A stretch of DNA of 59,122 bases from Phoronis australis. Lineage: Eukaryota; Phoronida; Phoronidae. The stretch spans positions 75,863-134,984 of the forward strand of contig NMRA01000318.1 in NCBI GenBank assembly GCA_002633005.1, read 5' to 3'. The notes under the pieces are model-generated. The model was not told the origin of the DNA. It worked only from the letters and a program-made list of their open reading frames with translations, and did not search any database. Made by a program: the position numbers and the translations under genes. Positions 10,912 to 23,110 of this stretch are shown here, one piece after another (position 1 is the stretch's first letter; every line of letters begins with the position of its first letter).

Positions 10912-11214
10912 AAAATGCGATGGGTTGTTATTTATTGACAACAGTTTTGAGTTGATACAGGTTAGCATTCAATGTATTCATCCTGCCTGAGAGATTACTG
11001 GCGTTAGCCTCGTAACATTAAAAAGACTGACAGGGACTGCTCACTAACAAAAAAATAGATCGATATCAAGCCTCTGAAAACTAATGTTGCCTGGAATTAA
11101 TCCAGTCATTCTACGGATAGCCCGGAAAAAATTGCAACAGAAGGTTTTATTGCATAAATCGTATCCTTTCATACCCCTTAGTGGAAAAAAAAGTCTACCG
11201 GAATCGGAGTGGCG

Positions 11215-11990
11215 GAAGTTGGTTTTTCAAGATGGCGGATAAAATGGCCGCCAGATTTTCTGATGCGCACTATAACTCAAGAGTGGAATGTGCTAGAGTA
11301 AAAATTCAAAAACATTTACCTATGTTTTGTGGGTCAAAAAATCCATTGGAAATGGTTTTACATGGCTGCGGTGACACCGTCCGCCATTTTCCAAGATGGC
11401 CGCCAAATCTACTTGAGTCGCAAAACTTCACACGAACAGATTAGTGTGTCGTCTTGCTTCAAACATCGCATCATAGGTTTTCTGGGTCGACTAATCCATT
11501 GAGACTCATTGCATTTGGCACTAATGATTACTTCCACCATTTCCAAGATGGCGGACAAAATGGCCGCCAGATTTGCAGAGGATCATTATAACTCGAGAGT
11601 GCAATGTGTTTTCCTATCTTTTGTGGGTCAACAAATCCATTGGAAAAGTTTTGCATGGCCGTGGTGACACCATCAGCCATTTTCCAAGATGGCCTTCAAA
11701 ACCATTTCGAATCGCATAACTTCGCACAAAGAGATTAGTGTGTCGTCTTGCTTCAAGTATCAGAGGTTTTCTGGGTCGACTAATCCATTTAAACTCATTG
11801 CGTTTGGCTCTAATGATTACTTCCACTATTTTCTAAGATGGCCACCAAATAGTTGCTTCGTGTAAGAACTTCAGATTCCAGAGACACGCAATATCCTAAG
11901 TTTTACAAGTCAGCACATCCATTACAATATTTTTGTCAGGCTCTTGATGATTACGACTACCATTTTCAAGATGGTTTAACGAATAACGTA
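11215..11990. repeat. Subterminal ~295-bp tandem repeats with AAGATGGC motifs
   Basis: Two and a half diverged units follow the left TIR. For example, gtgtgtcgtcttgcttcaa occurs at about 11443 and 11739, and tttgtgggtcaa..aatccattgg at about 11327 and 11621. Each unit carries (c)caagatggc(g/c)g, at about 11229, 11391, 11545, 11685 and 11835. Complementary gccatcttg/ggccattttg motifs sit near the right end (15697-16060). They may be binding sites for the element's protein (inference). Confidence 0.6.
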
Positions 11991-12167
11991 TTTGGGTCAA
12001 AAACATCAGGTTTGCCTGAACTGAAGGATCATTGTACTACCGAAAAAATGTGCTGTATTAATTCAGTGATCTACTATCCACACTGTCTGTGTCACTTCCA
12101 GTTAGTTCTAAATGCTAGTGAATCTATACACAATCAACCAGTATTTACACAACTAATCTCTGTCAAC

Positions 12168-15091
12168 TCAGAATGAATTGCTGCAGCTAAAACCACGGCA
12201 TTCTCCACATGCAACTGAGTACGACTATCCTAACCTCTTGCATGTACATCTCTTGGAACTGCAGTTGGTCTTACACGACCATATCTCACTACTTTCAGCA
12301 GGTTCTCTGGTGCTGCTGAATGGTCCGTCGTCGTGGGAATGAATTTTCCACCTGCCAGCATCCATCCCCAATACAGCGAGTCTAGGCCACTGCCACGGAA
12401 ACTTGACTGCTCTTGCTCTTGATAATATGTCCCGGCAGCATGGAATTTAGCTACTAAAGAAAGTTCGTGATAATGTCTGTATTTAGACTGTGGCAAGTCC
12501 GACACCTCATCCACAAATTGCCTGTATTGCAAGTCATCCAAATTTCCAGAGCCAGTACCGCCATGAAGCACAGATACAACTCTTACCAGCTTCAAATATG
12601 TCTTGCTTCAGCTGCATGTGTCTACTGAATACTCTAAGTAGAGTTTTGCAGAATTTTCGATCACGCAGTTTCTTGAATGGGAGAGCCTTTGCTAATACCG
12701 AACAGCTGTAATGTTGTGTTGCAACCACCTATTGCACGCGCAAATGGCAAAACTGCGCAAGTTTTGGCACCAAGAGACAACTGTAGTTCCTTGATGTCCC
12801 AGACTCTCCTCTTGCTTTGGTGTCTCTTGTCAAATTTCATGAACATGAAATTTGTTGTGAAGTAGCATGGTAACGCTAAAGAACCAACAAGTCTTTATCG
12901 TCTGCAATAAGGGTAGTTGGACCTTGCGCTGCGTTCTCTACTGCTGTTTCTACAATTAAAACATCTGCGTCACCTTGAGCTTGTACCACTGTGCAATCAG
13001 CATGTCTTAGCAAACTTGACAAGAAGTGAGTGAATCGTTTGTTTTTGTTTTTTGCCAAAAATGTTCCTTTTTTACTTGATCACCATGTCACCATTGAAGT
13101 TCCAACCACCCCACACAGTCTTCGAACATGAGAGACATCTTTAGTTGATGGTCCATCTCAGTAACCATCAAAAACAACAATAGGGTGGGTGCACTTGCTG
13201 ATGTAATCCACATAAGCTCTACCAAATGACTGATACATTGCACCTCTAGGCCATGGAATACGGTGAAGGAAAGAACCGCCGTCGATTACATGCATCACCG
13301 TGTTTGCTGGAAATTGAAATCCTCAGGTAGTCCTCCACTGGACCAGAGTGCATCAACTAATTTGATTTATTAGCGACTCTGGGAAGACCAGATGTATCAA
13401 AAAGGACAGGGGAACCAACACACAGCTCAAACTTCAAAAGGCTTGATGAACTTTCACTGTTGTCTTTTGCAGCTGTCAGGATTCGCTGAAATAGCAGTCG
13501 TGGATCCACTTGTGTAAAATTACTATTAGCAGCATGAACTGATTGACTTGTCATTGCCACAACCTTGTCTTTCTTTCTGAATGTGAAGTCTTTCACACTT
13601 GACCCCTCCATAGACAAGTGAACCGCCTTCCCCACTTCTCTGGCATTTTCGGCACTGACGCATTTGCCTGCAGTCACACCAGTGGCGATGTTCTGTAATG
13701 TTTCTCTTTAAAATGGGTTACGGTACTGTTGTGGAGGAATTCAACAATGCTGCGGATGTCTTTGTCGCCACGCGACTGTCTTGCCTGGGTACATTCTTTA
13801 TGCTGCTGACTTGTTTCACAACTCAAGTTTGTCACAGTCTGCATGGCACCATTTATACTTGAGCATGCCGGCAAGGAAAGCAGCCACGATGCACTCTGTG
13901 TATCTCCCATTTCGCAACCTCTAGTTAAACCTCCTGTTGTTTTAATACTTTTCATGAGCATTTTTTCAATTACAAGATCATATCTCATTATGACAAGCCT
14001 GCCCAGAATCTGTCAATTTGTCTTATGGTTTGTTGGCCGTAGACGTCTGGACGGGTGTCTTTGAGTTGCTACGTCTCCTTCAGTCAAGTATATGTATGGA
14101 GATTTTGCATAAGAGTTGTGACCAGCAGCTGCAAAGTAAGGCAACATTTCAGAAACTGCTTTTAGGTGAAGCTCCCAATCTGACGTTATTTCTGCTTTTA
14201 AAAAATTCGAAGGATGTCAATCATCTTCATATACTGTAGTCAAAGACTAATGATTGGACTTTGCATGGACAAGTCTGATTTATGTGCTTTGAATTTTTAT
14301 GAATACCCACAAGACACTCCGACGAGCATACGTCGTCGGAAACAGACGTCATGCCAGCAATAAGATCATCATACCGCTTCAGACCAGCTCTCAAATCATC
14401 ATGAAGAATTTCATTGGCCATTGATTCTTCTGACGAACTATTCTCTGCCACTGTGAATTCTGAAGACCTATACTCTGATTAAGACCTGTTTGAATATACC
14501 AATGGCAGTAGGTCGGAAACCAGAAGTGAGCTCTCGTGAGGGCATTCCACTGTAATCCAAGGTTCAGAATCGGAAGACACTGGCTGGGCATGGCATGCCC
14601 CAGAGTATACATCTAGTTATGTGATCAGTTAGGATGTCTGAAGAATCTGTCTCCATATTCTGACGAGCCAAAATTTGTGTACAAGCATTGAACTGCTCCA
14701 CCTCTTGGTATGTAATCTGTGTGTTCTGTGTTGGTGACTTTCCGGACTCCTGGAATTTCTGAAGAACCTGGATTTCTTTCTTCATTGGTTTTGGATTGGC
14801 GTTACTTGATCTGTCAATATTTGGAAGTGGGATGTTGAATGCTCTGGCTTTTATGATAGCATTCAGTGCTGAGTCTACCATCATATGGCCCCTCACTGCT
14901 CTATCCACACTTTTTCCATTTAACATAAGGATCACACTGTTTGATGCATACACCGTCTCAAGAACTCCTTGAAGCTCTGTGCTTGACATTATGTATCCAA
15001 TACATTCCAGAAAGCTCGTTTCAGTATGAAATCTTCCAAGCCTGGCTAAGAACAAGTGACTGCAGATCACTATCGTTTTGTTTGCAGGCAC
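12168..15091 (-). pseudogene. XPG/FEN1-like nuclease with Cys8 tail (Academ-type transposon protein), decayed
   Basis: One long gene is readable in pieces. The N-terminal part starts MPANKTIVICSHLFLARLGRF (15091-14564) and contains GKSVDRAVRGHMMVDSALN. Then come MIDILRIF and SDWELHLKAVSEMLPYFAAAG (about 14220-14130), IKTTGGLTRG and a TSQQHKE motif (13988-13674). A nuclease-like set follows: IDGGSFLHRIPW (about 13285), VVFDGY (13170), GDADVLIV (12968), ADDKDLLVL (12905) and GGCNTTLQLFGISKGS (12729). In FEN1/XPG enzymes the same order of acidic motifs and a helix-turn-helix GIGxxxA binds metal and DNA. The Asp expected in GCDTT is Asn here. The tail retains CKTNCSSKRCTCKR and ACGECRG, a Cys8-type metal site, in a shifted frame. 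I count at least six frameshifts or stops. No intron is needed to read it. Similar uncharacterised proteins are, as I remember, very numerous in marine invertebrates. Confidence 0.7.
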
Positions 15092-16039
15092 TAATTTCCG
15101 CTAAAATCAATTACCTATGTTCATAAAAAGCATGCATATTAAACAAATTGTGGGTCCTAACAATTAAAATTTAATCAATAACTTTTTGTTACACAATCCT
15201 ATTTGCTTTTCATCAAATTCAGGTGAAATCAGCAGCCAATTCTCAATACATGCCAGCAGCAGACGAAATCGATGCTTGGGAACAACTAATAATATCTCCA
15301 ATAGCAGAGAAAAAAGCCACTTCCTGCCCAATTTTATTAAGGGTTTGTATAATGAATAAGCCAATAACTCCACCAGAATAACATATTTTTCTAACAAATG
15401 TTATTTTTGATACCTCAAATGAATATATTTTACAGAAAAATAATTGAGTTTGTGAAATTTATAATGAAAATTTAACTAAAGCCTTTTCTGAAAAACACAC
15501 CCAACTTTTATGTTATGTAATCTTAAATGTGATTAAAATTCCACATTTAGTATATAAATCTTAAAAACAAATTATAGAAACAATCAACTCATTAACCCTG
15601 ACTGTAGATTGTAAAATGTTTTTGTGTAAATGCGTATCAGGTTACAAACAAAGTTTGCAGAACGTAAATGCGGTAAATTAGGGTTTGTGAATTGGCAGCC
15701 ATTTTGGTGGCCATTTTGTCAGCCATCTTGAATTTTTTCTCGCAAACCAGTGACCAATTGTAAGGTCCAGATATTTTCAATTGTCTAACTTACAAAAGAA
15801 TAAAACTTTTGCCATTTTCAGGGCAAAATATAAAAAGAAATCTTGCAACATGTACAAAATTGCCGTTTCGGCCGCCATTTTGTCGGCCATATTGGTTTTA
15901 TTTTACGGAAAATTGGCATCTTTTGATTGGTATAACTGTTATGAAAAGTATATAATCAATGACAAACTTTATTGTTTTATTTTTAGCTGTTACATAAGAG
16001 TAACATGCCAGAAAACAGTAACCACCGGTTTTGTCAGCC
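15092..16039. other. Right non-coding part of the 5.1-kb transposon
   Basis: AT-rich sequence without recognisable coding content. Gcc(a/g)ccattttg and gccatcttg motifs appear at 15697-15730 and 15868-15895. Small open frames here contain only TIR-related or low-complexity sequence. Confidence 0.5.
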
Positions 16040-16202
16040 ATTTTGTCCGCCATCTTGAAAAACCGACTTCCGCCACTCCGATTTCGGTAGATTTTTTTTC
16101 TGACACCAAGGGATGTTTGAAGACGCCATTTATGCAAAAAAAACCTTCTGTTGCAATTTTATCTAGGTTGGGCCCTCTGGAGCCCTAGAATGACTGGACT
16201 AA

Positions 16203-17668
16203 ATATGGACTACCGTGAAAGCCAATTAGTTCTTATGAAAATAGACTTTAAGCCAAAACCCATTTTTGTCTTGGCATGGTCTGCATTGTACTGATACCAT
16301 AAAGCAGCGCTTTAAGGAATTTTGATTATTTGTAATAAGACTCGGTCTAAATGTGAACATTTGGAAAAATATCAGTTATCGCATTTTTGTGCAGCTGGAT
16401 TACGATGGTATTTTTTACAATTAAAATATAAAGAAGCACATTCAACACTTCAGAACACAATGTAATGTTGTTCGTACCACTTATGCTCAAATATGACTTT
16501 ATATTAAATGAACTTGAACTACAATCTCTGACAGACAGGAGAGTTGATTATGGAGGGCATTTCATGTATTGAGTGGTAAATGGACTGGTCTCGGCTATAT
16601 CTCCCTGCAACTTTCTCACAGCTGCAAAGACATAGTTTGTGAGACCAAGAACACTAAGCAGTCACCAACCTGGTGTTAGCGAAGTGACGATCGCAGATAC
16701 GATTTTGGGCTTTGCCATGTTTAAGTGTCTTAATTGTACCATTAAAACAAAATGAAATAGTAACAAAATAATTCTGAGGAAATGGTAACCACGAGTTAAG
16801 ACGAAAACAATCCAACACAACTGTGATAAGTTACCCTACAGTATTTTGCCATTGATTTCTGAATTACGTATGTCAACTTACCAAAATAAGCTTCAGCATA
16901 AATGCAAATATGACTTTATATTAAGTGAGCTTGAACTACAATCTCTGACAGACAAGATAGTAGATCATCAAGTGAATACAATGTATTATGAGAAAAAATG
17001 GACTGGTCTCAGCTATATCGCCAAACATGTTTATCACAGCTCCAAAGTTTGTGAGACCAAGAACACTAAGCAGTAGTCACCCTGATGTTAGCAAAGTGGC
17101 GATCACTGACACGTTTTTGTGCTTTGCCATGACCAACTGCCTAATTGGAGTGTTAAAATGAAATACCGAGTGTACCAAATAATCCTGCGGAAAAGGTTAA
17201 CCACAAGTTAATACAAAAACACACCAACACAGCTGTGAGAACTTACCGTACCGTGTTTTGCCATTGATTTCTGAATTATGTATGTCAACTTACTAAAATA
17301 AACTTCTTTCTAAACACAAAGTACAAGAAAACATGAGAAAAGAAAGTTTATTTGCATGGTTTTCAGTATATTTGAGTTCCTTCAACGGAACATGCCAGGA
17401 TTATTTGGACTTTCAAATTATTGTGTCTTACCTCATGTTCGTTCTAAATACTTTTCACACATAGGTGAAGACAAGGCAATCTTTCACACAGTGTGTTAAA
17501 AACTTGCTTCTTAATTTGTTTTTGCTCAAGTGTTTCGCCTATAGGCGCAAGTGCCTCGTTCCAAATATAAGTACAACTTTACATCAAGTCATAATGGCCT
17601 AAATGCATGCAAAAGATGTCCTATACAGCCAGATTTATAGATTAGACTGATGCACACTCAGTATAATC
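16203..17668. other. Upstream part of unit A and 3' flank of unit B, no gene
   Basis: 16203-16850 matches the region upstream of gene C (42820-43465). An internal near-repeat, tgactttatattaa(a/g)tgaac/gagcttgaactacaatctctgacagac, occurs at 16496 and 16911. About 17080-17640 matches the 3' flank of pseudogene E (50225-50810). No protein is recognisable. Confidence 0.6.
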
Positions 17669-19097
<1,429 letters not shown>

Positions 19098-19435
19098 GTT
19101 AAAAGCTGTAACACAAAAATATACATCAAACTCATAGCACCCTTATTTTTAAGGGGAGTACCCTTAGGACCTGTTTACAAGATTTCAGATACATAGCAAA
19201 CATTGCCCATGTCTTATCAATGCGCATATCTAGGTCAAACGGCTAATTACTTTTTGTCAATTTTCCCAACAAAAAGAGACATTAAGAAAAGCTCAGTTCA
19301 TTCTTCACATGGTCTGTACTGTAGAGATGGCATGCAGCAGTGCTTTGAGGCATTTTGATTACTTGTAGCAAAGTAGTCAGTCTCAGCTTGAGAAATGTCA
19401 ATTTGTGTGTGCAAGCTGAAGGACTTCCATGGTTT

Positions 19436-21307
19436 TTAAGTTAGGGTTCGGATGATCCGTTTTCAGAAATCCATTTGCAACAGGTAACGCACAAGTTTCT
19501 AGGTTTACCCACTTTATTCTAATGTATTATACTAAACGTGTCTGTACAGTGCCAGTTTCGCTCAAAACATGATCTATCTGCCAGTTGATAAATTAAAGCA
19601 TGATCTCGTACGAAATGAACTGAACCATTTCATTGAGCGGTCTGTAATTACAAACCTGTCACTGCAGTCCGACAACAGGGTGATAATGACTTAAGATATA
19701 TATACACGTTGCAGTTCAGTATTGACATGGACGGTGAGAGACGTGTATGAATTGCAATGAACCTTTTAAAAGCCAAAAGGCCTCTTAGGACATTGAAATA
19801 CGGAGGCGTAACCGTAGAGACGGCGTAGTGCGAAACTTAGGTATATTCGGTTTGTGAGAAAGTGCTGTATTATACTTGTTTTTATTGTCTCGGGGGAATT
19901 GTTAAAGCTCAAATAAAGCTTAAAAGCATAGCAAGAGATTTTCACATCCAGACGTCAGAACAAAACGTATCTCTCTGAAAAGGCAGAGAACGATAGAAAG
20001 GAAGAAAGAAAAAGGAAACAGCAATCGGGCGATGATCTACCGGCAAGAAAAAAAAGAAAGGTACTTATATGCAAAGTTGTTGTTTTCTGTAAGCTTTATT
20101 ACAAGTTTCGTGTTAAGTTACAGACCACTGCATGAGTTCCTGTCGTGGTATTTGGGCTGCCTCAAATGAGAATGAGACCTTGTTGAGGTGAATAAACGCA
20201 GTGCGCTATATTCTTATTGAAATGGGCCCCAAATGCCAGTGAACGACAAAATGACAATCAAGTCGTTTCGCTATTTGTGAATGGTGTTCGCGACAGAAAT
20301 GTATAAGGTAAACATCATGCACGCACCCAGGTGGGCTTCGCCCCCCATCTGGCGAAGTGGGCTTATAGGTCCGCCTCAAAGAAACAAGAAGTCCGCGAAA
20401 AACGTGACAAAATTCCCTTAAATAGGCGCAAACACACAATTCAGAGCTCTGAACGTGGTACCCCATTTATTTAGTCCTCCCGCTTTTTGTTAGTAAAAGG
20501 TCCACATCATCAAAAAGTCGAGCCCCCCCCATTTTAAACGCTGGGTGCGCACATTAACATTGAGCTCAAAATTCAACTGTCCTGTCCAAATTCATAACTT
20601 ATCTTTCAATGTCTTGTGCGCAGTGCCACTTGAATATTCTCAATGCCTTCTTGTAGTTGTAAATACCAACACTCATGGAAATAAAGCGAGGGCATGCGAA
20701 AGTTGCAAAGGAGAAATTTAGAAAATCGCAATGTACCAGTTGCCATAAGGGCGCTTTCTTGAACAAAGAGGGGCAGGGATACAATGCTCCAAATCATAAT
20801 ACATCAGGTCAAACAAAAAGTAAAAGACTAGCGAAAAGAAGCAACCCTTGCAAATGAAAACCTTCCGCCTGAATCAATGACCAACTTCACTTGGGAACAG
20901 TTGTGCTTACAGCTCGAAATTGCCACGTCTCCCCCATTGTTATAAATATTCAGGACTATGCCATCTAGAAAACTTGAATCTTGGCCAGTGGTGGCACCCC
21001 TATTCTCCTTATACTGCTTTCTGTACAATCGGGAAAATCGTCGATCATTAAGGTAATTTTTGTCTAAATGGACCAGCCTAGATGACCTCCTCTTTTAAGA
21101 GGTTAATCCAGAACTTAATTTGTCAACAACAATGGTGCTGTTTACCACGTGGGCTGCACACAAATTGGTAAGGGCAGACGTACTTTTACGTTGTTTGTGT
21201 GGCCAGGACATGATGACTTCTTAAATTTTATTATTCGTCTGATGATAAGACTGCAAAATAATACCCAAATTCATTTTTTGAAATCATAAATTACTGTTAT
21301 ATATTTT
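19436..21307. other. Intergenic, no gene recognised
   Basis: No conserved protein is visible. A purine-rich stretch lies at 19975-20060. A short inverted pair, gtgggcttcgcc / ggcgaagtgggc, occurs at 20331-20353. The small open frames (20206-20466, 20599-20857, 20828-21028) show no recognisable motif. Confidence 0.5.
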
Positions 21308-21590
21308 GTCCGAGTTTTACCCATTCAGAATTCACTGGTCCGAATTTCCCCGACACTCCGTCCGACTTTCCCCACCTGTGTCCGAATTTCCCCAATTTTG
21401 ACCATTGTTATTATTCTTAAATTTCGAAGGCATTGGAAGTGAACTAGTCACCAAGAATCTCATTGGTTGGTTTATCAAATGATTTGCGGAGATCCCATTA
21501 CTCGTCTAATGTTATTAGCTGACAAATAAACCTTCAGTAGTAGGTAAGCAAGTCGAGCTACGAGGTTTTGTCCGAATTTACCCGACTGAG
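21308..21590 (+). repeat. Array of GTCCGAATTTCCCC motifs
   Basis: Variants gtccgagttttaccc (21308), gtccgaatttccccg (about 21338), gtccgactttcccc (about 21360), gtccgaatttcccc (about 21380) and gtccgaatttacccg (about 21568) occur in one orientation. The complement contains GGGAAATTCG, one base from a kappaB-type site. No function can be claimed from this alone. Confidence 0.5.
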
Positions 21591-21657
21591 TGAGTGATCG
21601 GGAAATTCGAGCGCCTGTGATTTGATTCACCCGACCGGAAGCACATCAACCCCAATT

Positions 21658-22560
21658 TTCACCGAATAGTATTCAGAATGTTACATGTGGCGTTAAGATT
21701 TCGAAGCAGACAATTTTCCGTCATGTACCCAAAAAACATACCTTTTGAAGACATTTTTGTTGTAGTTGTAAGCTACAGAGAGCCACAACTTGTATCCAGT
21801 GTGCAAAGGCAATATTACCTTAGCAAAGTTGTTCCCGGACAATGACAGACACAGCCAAGTGACGGGAAAGCGTGAGCTCTTTGATCTGGTCTGAATTCGA
21901 CTTATTTGGAGACCTACCGTGCTTTCGTAGATCATTTTTTTGCGAGGAAAACAAGAACTCATAAGATATCACAAGCGAAACAAGTGTCACACTGCAGCTC
22001 GGTTGAGTGATTCCCTTGTGCGACTATGCCTTTATGGCGAGGCCCCGCGGCGGCGCCCGCGTGTCCAGTTTCGTCAACAGAACTAGGCATTACCAGCTGT
22101 GATGCCTTCCTGCATGGTTTCCGCCAATGAAGGCATTGATGTCTTTGAAGAACACTGGCCCTTACAAAAATGAGGTTAACTCTTTCACAGAAAAATTTAG
22201 TTTTTCATCTACCTGAGCCGGTTAGCGGGCCCTCTTTGACTGTTTTTCAAAAACATGGTTTTCTCAAACTATACAAGTAATCAAAATTTAATTATTTTTT
22301 TCAAATAGCCAAAACTGATTTTCTTCTTAACCAAGTTTTTTGAATTAAAATTCCATGCATTCAAAACTGACGTCTCAGTGGCCAACGCCGTGACTAAATT
22401 ACTAAATTCAACCTCAGTCGATCGCTCATGAATTTGACAAAGCATTTTCTTTTCGTTTCAAATTTCAAAAAAAAAAACAATCTGCCGCAGTCACCGTTCA
22501 CGGTGATATCATCTCTGATCGTCACCGGAAGGCCGGCAGCACGTCGATCTCTGATGTAGG
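21658..22560. repeat. Composite dispersed repeat, copy 1
   Basis: This segment matches 54356-56215 in the same orientation: accgaatagtattca..atgttacatgtg, ccttttgaagacatttttgttgtagttgt, cagtgtgcaaaggcaat, aagttgttcccggacaatgac, then acaaaaatgaggttaactcttt and agcattttcttt..tttcaaatttc. Copy 1 lacks the segments corresponding to 54570-54915 and about 55390-56050. No coding function was recognised in the open frame at 21693-21962. Confidence 0.75.
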
Positions 22561-22585
22561 CCTTCTGAATGAGACAGACCCAGTC

Positions 22586-23110
22586 CAGGCGGGGGCGGAT
22601 CCAAGATTTTTTGTTGGGGAGGGGGGCAGGGCAGACTATTCCCTGTCAACATTGCAGTACTGGCCCAGTACTGTCCCATTACCGTCCACGATACTGTCCC
22701 AGTACTGGCACAGTACCGTCTTGCACTCACTGGCAAACGTACTGGCCCTCACCGTATGCAATACTGGGCCAGTCGACTAGTGGGCCAATACCGGGGCGGT
22801 AACGGGCTGTAACAGTTTTATACGGTATTGGGCCATTAATAAGCCAGTACCCTATTTAGGGCCGGGCCGGTATTGGCCCTGTACTGGGCTGGCTTACTCC
22901 CAGTACTGGGCTGGCTTACTCCCAGTACTGGCCCAGTACATTATAATAGATGATGGCCCTATACCCTATACATAGTAATGGGCCAGTACCAGAATGGTAA
23001 CGGGCCGGCTGTAACCGTGAGCTTTATACGTTACTGGGCCATTAATCAGCCAATACCGTATGCAGTACTGGGCCACCACTGGTCCAGTAAATTTCCTAAA
23101 ATGATTTTGT
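22586..23110. repeat. GGCCAGTACTGGGCC palindromic minisatellite behind a MITE-like start
   Basis: The segment opens with gggggcggatccaagatttttt, the start of the CAGxGGCGGAT MITE family. It then carries many (g)gcccagtactgggcc-like palindromes or halves. A ~200-bp repeat unit is seen in taacgggc..tatacg(g/t)tattgggccattaat(a/c)agcca at 22800 and 23000. A 22-bp perfect double copy (gtactgggctggcttactcc) starts near 22888. The reading frames through it are repetitive and not genes. Confidence 0.65.

Larger units (their letters stand above)
11101..16198. mobile_element. 5.1-kb DNA transposon with long TIRs, Academ-like
   Basis: Both ends begin TCCAGTCATTCTA and stay similar for about 160 bases through attgcaacagaaggtttt, ctaccg(g/a)aatcggagtggcgg and tttttcaagatggcgga. 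Flanks are TTAA (11097-11100) and CTAA (16199-16202), a 4-bp target duplication with one change. The paralogues near 42815 and 48055 read through without it. The only recognisable gene inside is the minus-strand XPG/FEN-like nuclease. From memory, the Academ superfamily is defined by an XPG-like nuclease plus a Cys8 zinc finger with 3-4 bp target duplications, which fits. The copy is dead because the gene is broken. Confidence 0.7.

Noticed and set aside
11181-11444. ORF with YRNRSGGSWFFKMADKMA as a conserved protein
   Set aside because: The similar ORF at 15898-16137 is the other terminal inverted repeat read outwards. The similarity is at DNA level and due to the TIR.
11101-16198. piggyBac assignment from the TTAA flank
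   Set aside because: The right flank is CTAA, the TIR does not start CCC, and no piggyBac DDD motifs are visible. The XPG-like gene and Cys8 tail fit Academ better.
22569-22802. ORF with RIQDFLLGRG start as a gene
   Set aside because: It reads a MITE end and a palindromic minisatellite. The same RIQDF start appears at 8557-8757 in another MITE copy.
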